A stretch of DNA of 64,000 nt from Streptomyces sp. TRM68367. Lineage in GTDB: Bacteria > Actinomycetota > Actinomycetes > Streptomycetales > Streptomycetaceae. A program made the position numbers and the translations under genes. This document shows positions 62,296 to 64,000 of the stretch, one piece after another. The notes under the pieces were generated by a model, which searched no databases, had not been told where the DNA came from, and was given only the letters and a program-made list of their open reading frames with translations. The stretch is taken from assembly GCF_014495685.1 (NCBI RefSeq), contig NZ_JACTVI010000003.1:62001-126000 (forward strand). Direction: 5' to 3'. Within the stretch, counting starts at the first letter, position 1. Each line of letters opens with the position of its first letter.

Positions 62296-63071
62296 TTGGC
62301 GACCGCCTGCGCTTCGGTCCCGGCTTCGGGCCCGGCTTCGGTCCCGGGAAGACGCGGCAGGTGGGGCTTGGTCGCGTACGCCACGAAGCTCTTGCCGATC
62401 AGCGGGTTGAGGGCCTGTTCGGCGATCCTCGTCGCGAGCGGCTTCTGCATGATGTCCCAGACCAGCAGCTTGTGGTACGCCCGCACCGGCAGCGCCTTGT
62501 CGTTGTCGACGCCGAACGCGCACTTCAGCCACCAGTACGGCGAGTGCAGCGCGTGCGCGTGATGCGTGCCGTACGGCTTGAGGCCCGCCTCGCGGATCCT
62601 GGTCAGCAGTTCGTCCGCCCGGTAGATGCGGATGTGGCCGCCCTCGACCTCGTGGTAGGCGTCGGACAGGGCCCAGCAGACCTTCTCGGGGCCGTAGCGC
62701 GGCACGGTGATCGCTATGCGCCCGCCGGGCCTGAGCACCCGGACCATCTCGGCGAGTACGCCCTTGTCGTCCGGTATGTGCTCCATCACCTCGGAGATGA
62801 TCACGACGTCGAACGACTCGTCCGGGAAGGGCAGCGCCAGGGCGTCGCCCTCCATCGCCGTGGCGGTGGCTCCCTCGGGTGCCTCCCCGGCCTCTTCCAT
62901 CGCCGCGAACCACTTGGCGACCTCGCGGATCTCCTCGGCGTTCTGGTCCAGCGCCACGACCTGGGCGCCGCGCCGGTAACACTCGAACGCGTGCCGCCCG
63001 GCCCCGCAGCCGAGGTCCAGGACACGGTCCCCCGGGGCGAGCGGGAACCGGGAGAAGTCGACGGTCAGCAC
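62292..63071 (-). CDS. Class I SAM-dependent methyltransferase
   Basis: This 259-residue enzyme has the Methyltransf_11 pattern: DRVLDLGCGAGRHAFECYRR (motif I, near 19-38), VVALDQNAEEIREVAKW (motif II), GDALALPFPDESFDVVIISE (motifs III and IV, near 75-94) and EMVRVLRPGGRIAITVPRYG. The acceptor is unknown, but coupling to a glycosyltransferase suggests a sugar or lipid-linked substrate. GTG 63071 overlaps the glycosyltransferase stop, and its own stop overlaps the next start. Confidence 0.88.
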   Translation of the reverse strand: MLTVDFSRFPLAPGDRVLDLGCGAGRHAFECYRRGAQVVALDQNAEEIREVAKWFAAMEEAGEAPEGATATAMEGDALALPFPDESFDVVIISEVMEHIPDDKGVLAEMVRVLRPGGRIAITVPRYGPEKVCWALSDAYHEVEGGHIRIYRADELLTRIREAGLKPYGTHHAHALHSPYWWLKCAFGVDNDKALPVRAYHKLLVWDIMQKPLATRIAEQALNPLIGKSFVAYATKPHLPRLPGTEAGPEAGTEAQAVAK

Positions 63072-64000
63072 GTGGCCCTGCTTTCGGGATAGACGCCTGC
63101 AACAGCTGTGGATGCCTCACTTTGCGAGGCCGCGGAGCGGCCGGGAACAGTCCCGGTGCGGCCGGAACTCCCGCCCGTGGAGCGGGTGATGGCCTCGCGG
63201 TACCGGGCCACCGTGCCCTCGGCGGCGCGAGCCCACGTGAAGCGCTCCAGCACCCGTTCACGCCCCGCACGGCCCAGCCGTACCCGCAGTTCCCCGTCCC
63301 CCAGCAGCCGGCTCAGCCCGGCGGCCAGCGCCCCCGCGTCGCCGGGCGGCACCGCCAGGCACGTCTCCCCGTCCCGCCCGGCGACCTCCGGTATCGCGCC
63401 GCCGGTCGTGGCCAGCAGCGGCGTCTCCGTGGCCATGGCCTCGGCGGCCGGCAGGGAGAAGCCCTCGTACAGGGACGGCACGCAGGCGACCTCGGCCGAG
63501 CGCACCAGGTCGACCAGTTCGGCGTCCGAGACGCCCTTGACGAACTCGACGGCGCCTTCGAGGCCGTACCGCTCCATCGCCCGGGCGACCGGGCCCTGTG
63601 CGGGCCGCTTGCCGACGACGACGAGGTGCGCGTCGGGTTGCTCGGTGCGCACCTTGGCCAGCGCCTCGACGAGGAAGACCAGGCCCTTGAGCGGCACGTC
63701 CGCACTGGACGTGGTCACGATCCGCCCCGGCACCTGCGGCACCGAGGGATCCGGCGCGAACAGGTCGGTGTCGGCGCCGATATGGACGACGTGGATGCGC
63801 TCGGGCCGTACGCCGAGGTGGTCGACGATCTCCTGGCGCGACGTGCCGGAGACGGTGAGCACGGACGGCAGGCGGCGCGCGACCCGCTTCTGCATGCGGG
63901 TGAAGGCGTACCAGCGGCGCACCGAGTACCGCCGCCGGCGGCCCTCCGCCGCGTCCAGCTCCAACTGCCGGTCGACGGTGATGGGGTGGTGGATGGTCGT
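63065..64000 (-). CDS. GT4-family glycosyltransferase, partial
   Basis: The last 311 codons of a glycosyltransferase family 4 enzyme (GT-B fold) enter from the right edge; the N-terminus is outside the window. Visible landmarks are SVLTVSGTSRQEIVDHLG, VHIGADTDLFAPD, TSSADVPLKGLVFLVEAL and the nucleotide-sugar site SAEVACVPSLYEGFSLPAAE followed by AMATETPLLATTGGAIPEV (E-X7-E motif). It transfers a sugar from an activated donor to an unknown acceptor. It is the first visible gene of the leftward operon with the methyltransferase and toroid protein. Confidence 0.92.
   Translation of the reverse strand, partial: TTIHHPITVDRQLELDAAEGRRRRYSVRRWYAFTRMQKRVARRLPSVLTVSGTSRQEIVDHLGVRPERIHVVHIGADTDLFAPDPSVPQVPGRIVTTSSADVPLKGLVFLVEALAKVRTEQPDAHLVVVGKRPAQGPVARAMERYGLEGAVEFVKGVSDAELVDLVRSAEVACVPSLYEGFSLPAAEAMATETPLLATTGGAIPEVAGRDGETCLAVPPGDAGALAAGLSRLLGDGELRVRLGRAGRERVLERFTWARAAEGTVARYREAITRSTGGSSGRTGTVPGRSAASQSEASTAVAGVYPESRATC

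Noticed and set aside
1..64000. CRISPR arrays, tRNA and rRNA genes, replication origin
   Set aside because: No regularly spaced identical repeats, tRNA cloverleaf or rRNA sequence was seen. The 23-bp array at 50.7 kb has no spacers. No DnaA-box cluster was found.

Overview
The window is high-GC actinobacterial DNA and is almost certainly a Streptomyces chromosome. The evidence is GC-rich codon use, many GTG starts and 1-4 bp start/stop overlaps, an actinobacterial rnpB, a bifunctional RNase H/acid phosphatase of the SCO2299 type, and a repeat family common between Streptomyces genes. It splits into two parts. Positions 1 to about 38.9 kb are an accessory island. Positions about 38.9 to 64 kb are an ordinary chromosomal block with some local decay.

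The island ends on the right with an excisionase-like gene and a tyrosine integrase (37.0-38.7 kb), placed just beyond the 3' end of rnpB (38898-39304, minus strand). The 3' end of rnpB is therefore the likely attachment site. The left end of the island is outside the window. The cargo is mainly anti-phage and anti-plasmid defence. From left to right it holds: the N-terminal 600 or so residues of an OLD-family nuclease (cut by the window edge); a NUDIX hydrolase; an intact IS21-family element with a 6-bp target duplication, sitting beside a seryl-tRNA synthetase remnant; an XRE/TPR regulator with a flavoprotein, then a short zinc-finger/HTH protein; a three-gene helicase-DNA methylase-ATPase operon (Hma type, 9.8-18.8 kb); a four-gene Wadjet type II operon (jetABCD, 19.9-28.2 kb); a convergent 1087-residue superfamily 1 helicase with a coiled-coil insert and no recognised partner; a Septu-like ATPase/HNH pair (32.0-34.4 kb); an RsbW-like ATPase; an uncharacterised ORF; and a HAM1/RdgB nucleotide pyrophosphatase. 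Between the systems lie decayed genes (ParB-like, an unknown phage-like gene, IS5-family and SerRS fragments), as expected for repeated acquisition and loss.

The right part carries, in order: rnpB, a truncated Uma2 gene, an RNB ribonuclease, yaaA, eda, RNase H/phosphatase, a zinc-ribbon protein and a Nif3 protein (the last two overlapping), a Streptomyces hypothetical, an SDR/MDR dehydrogenase/MaoC dehydratase cluster, an ABC transporter preceded by a 23-bp tandem repeat array, a sensor kinase reduced to its membrane part beside a TnpB remnant, two MFS exporters (one fused to a carboxypeptidase-regulatory-like domain), an O-methyltransferase-like protein, an amidase, a membrane protein, an F420-type oxidoreductase and an operon of glycosyltransferase, methyltransferase and alpha/alpha-toroid protein that runs off the right edge.

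Functionally, the island stacks several unrelated defence strategies: DNA modification with helicase/ATPase action (Hma), SMC-like plasmid cleavage (Wadjet), ATPase-gated nucleases (OLD, Septu) and a candidate orphan helicase. All family assignments were made by reading motifs by eye. No database search was run.
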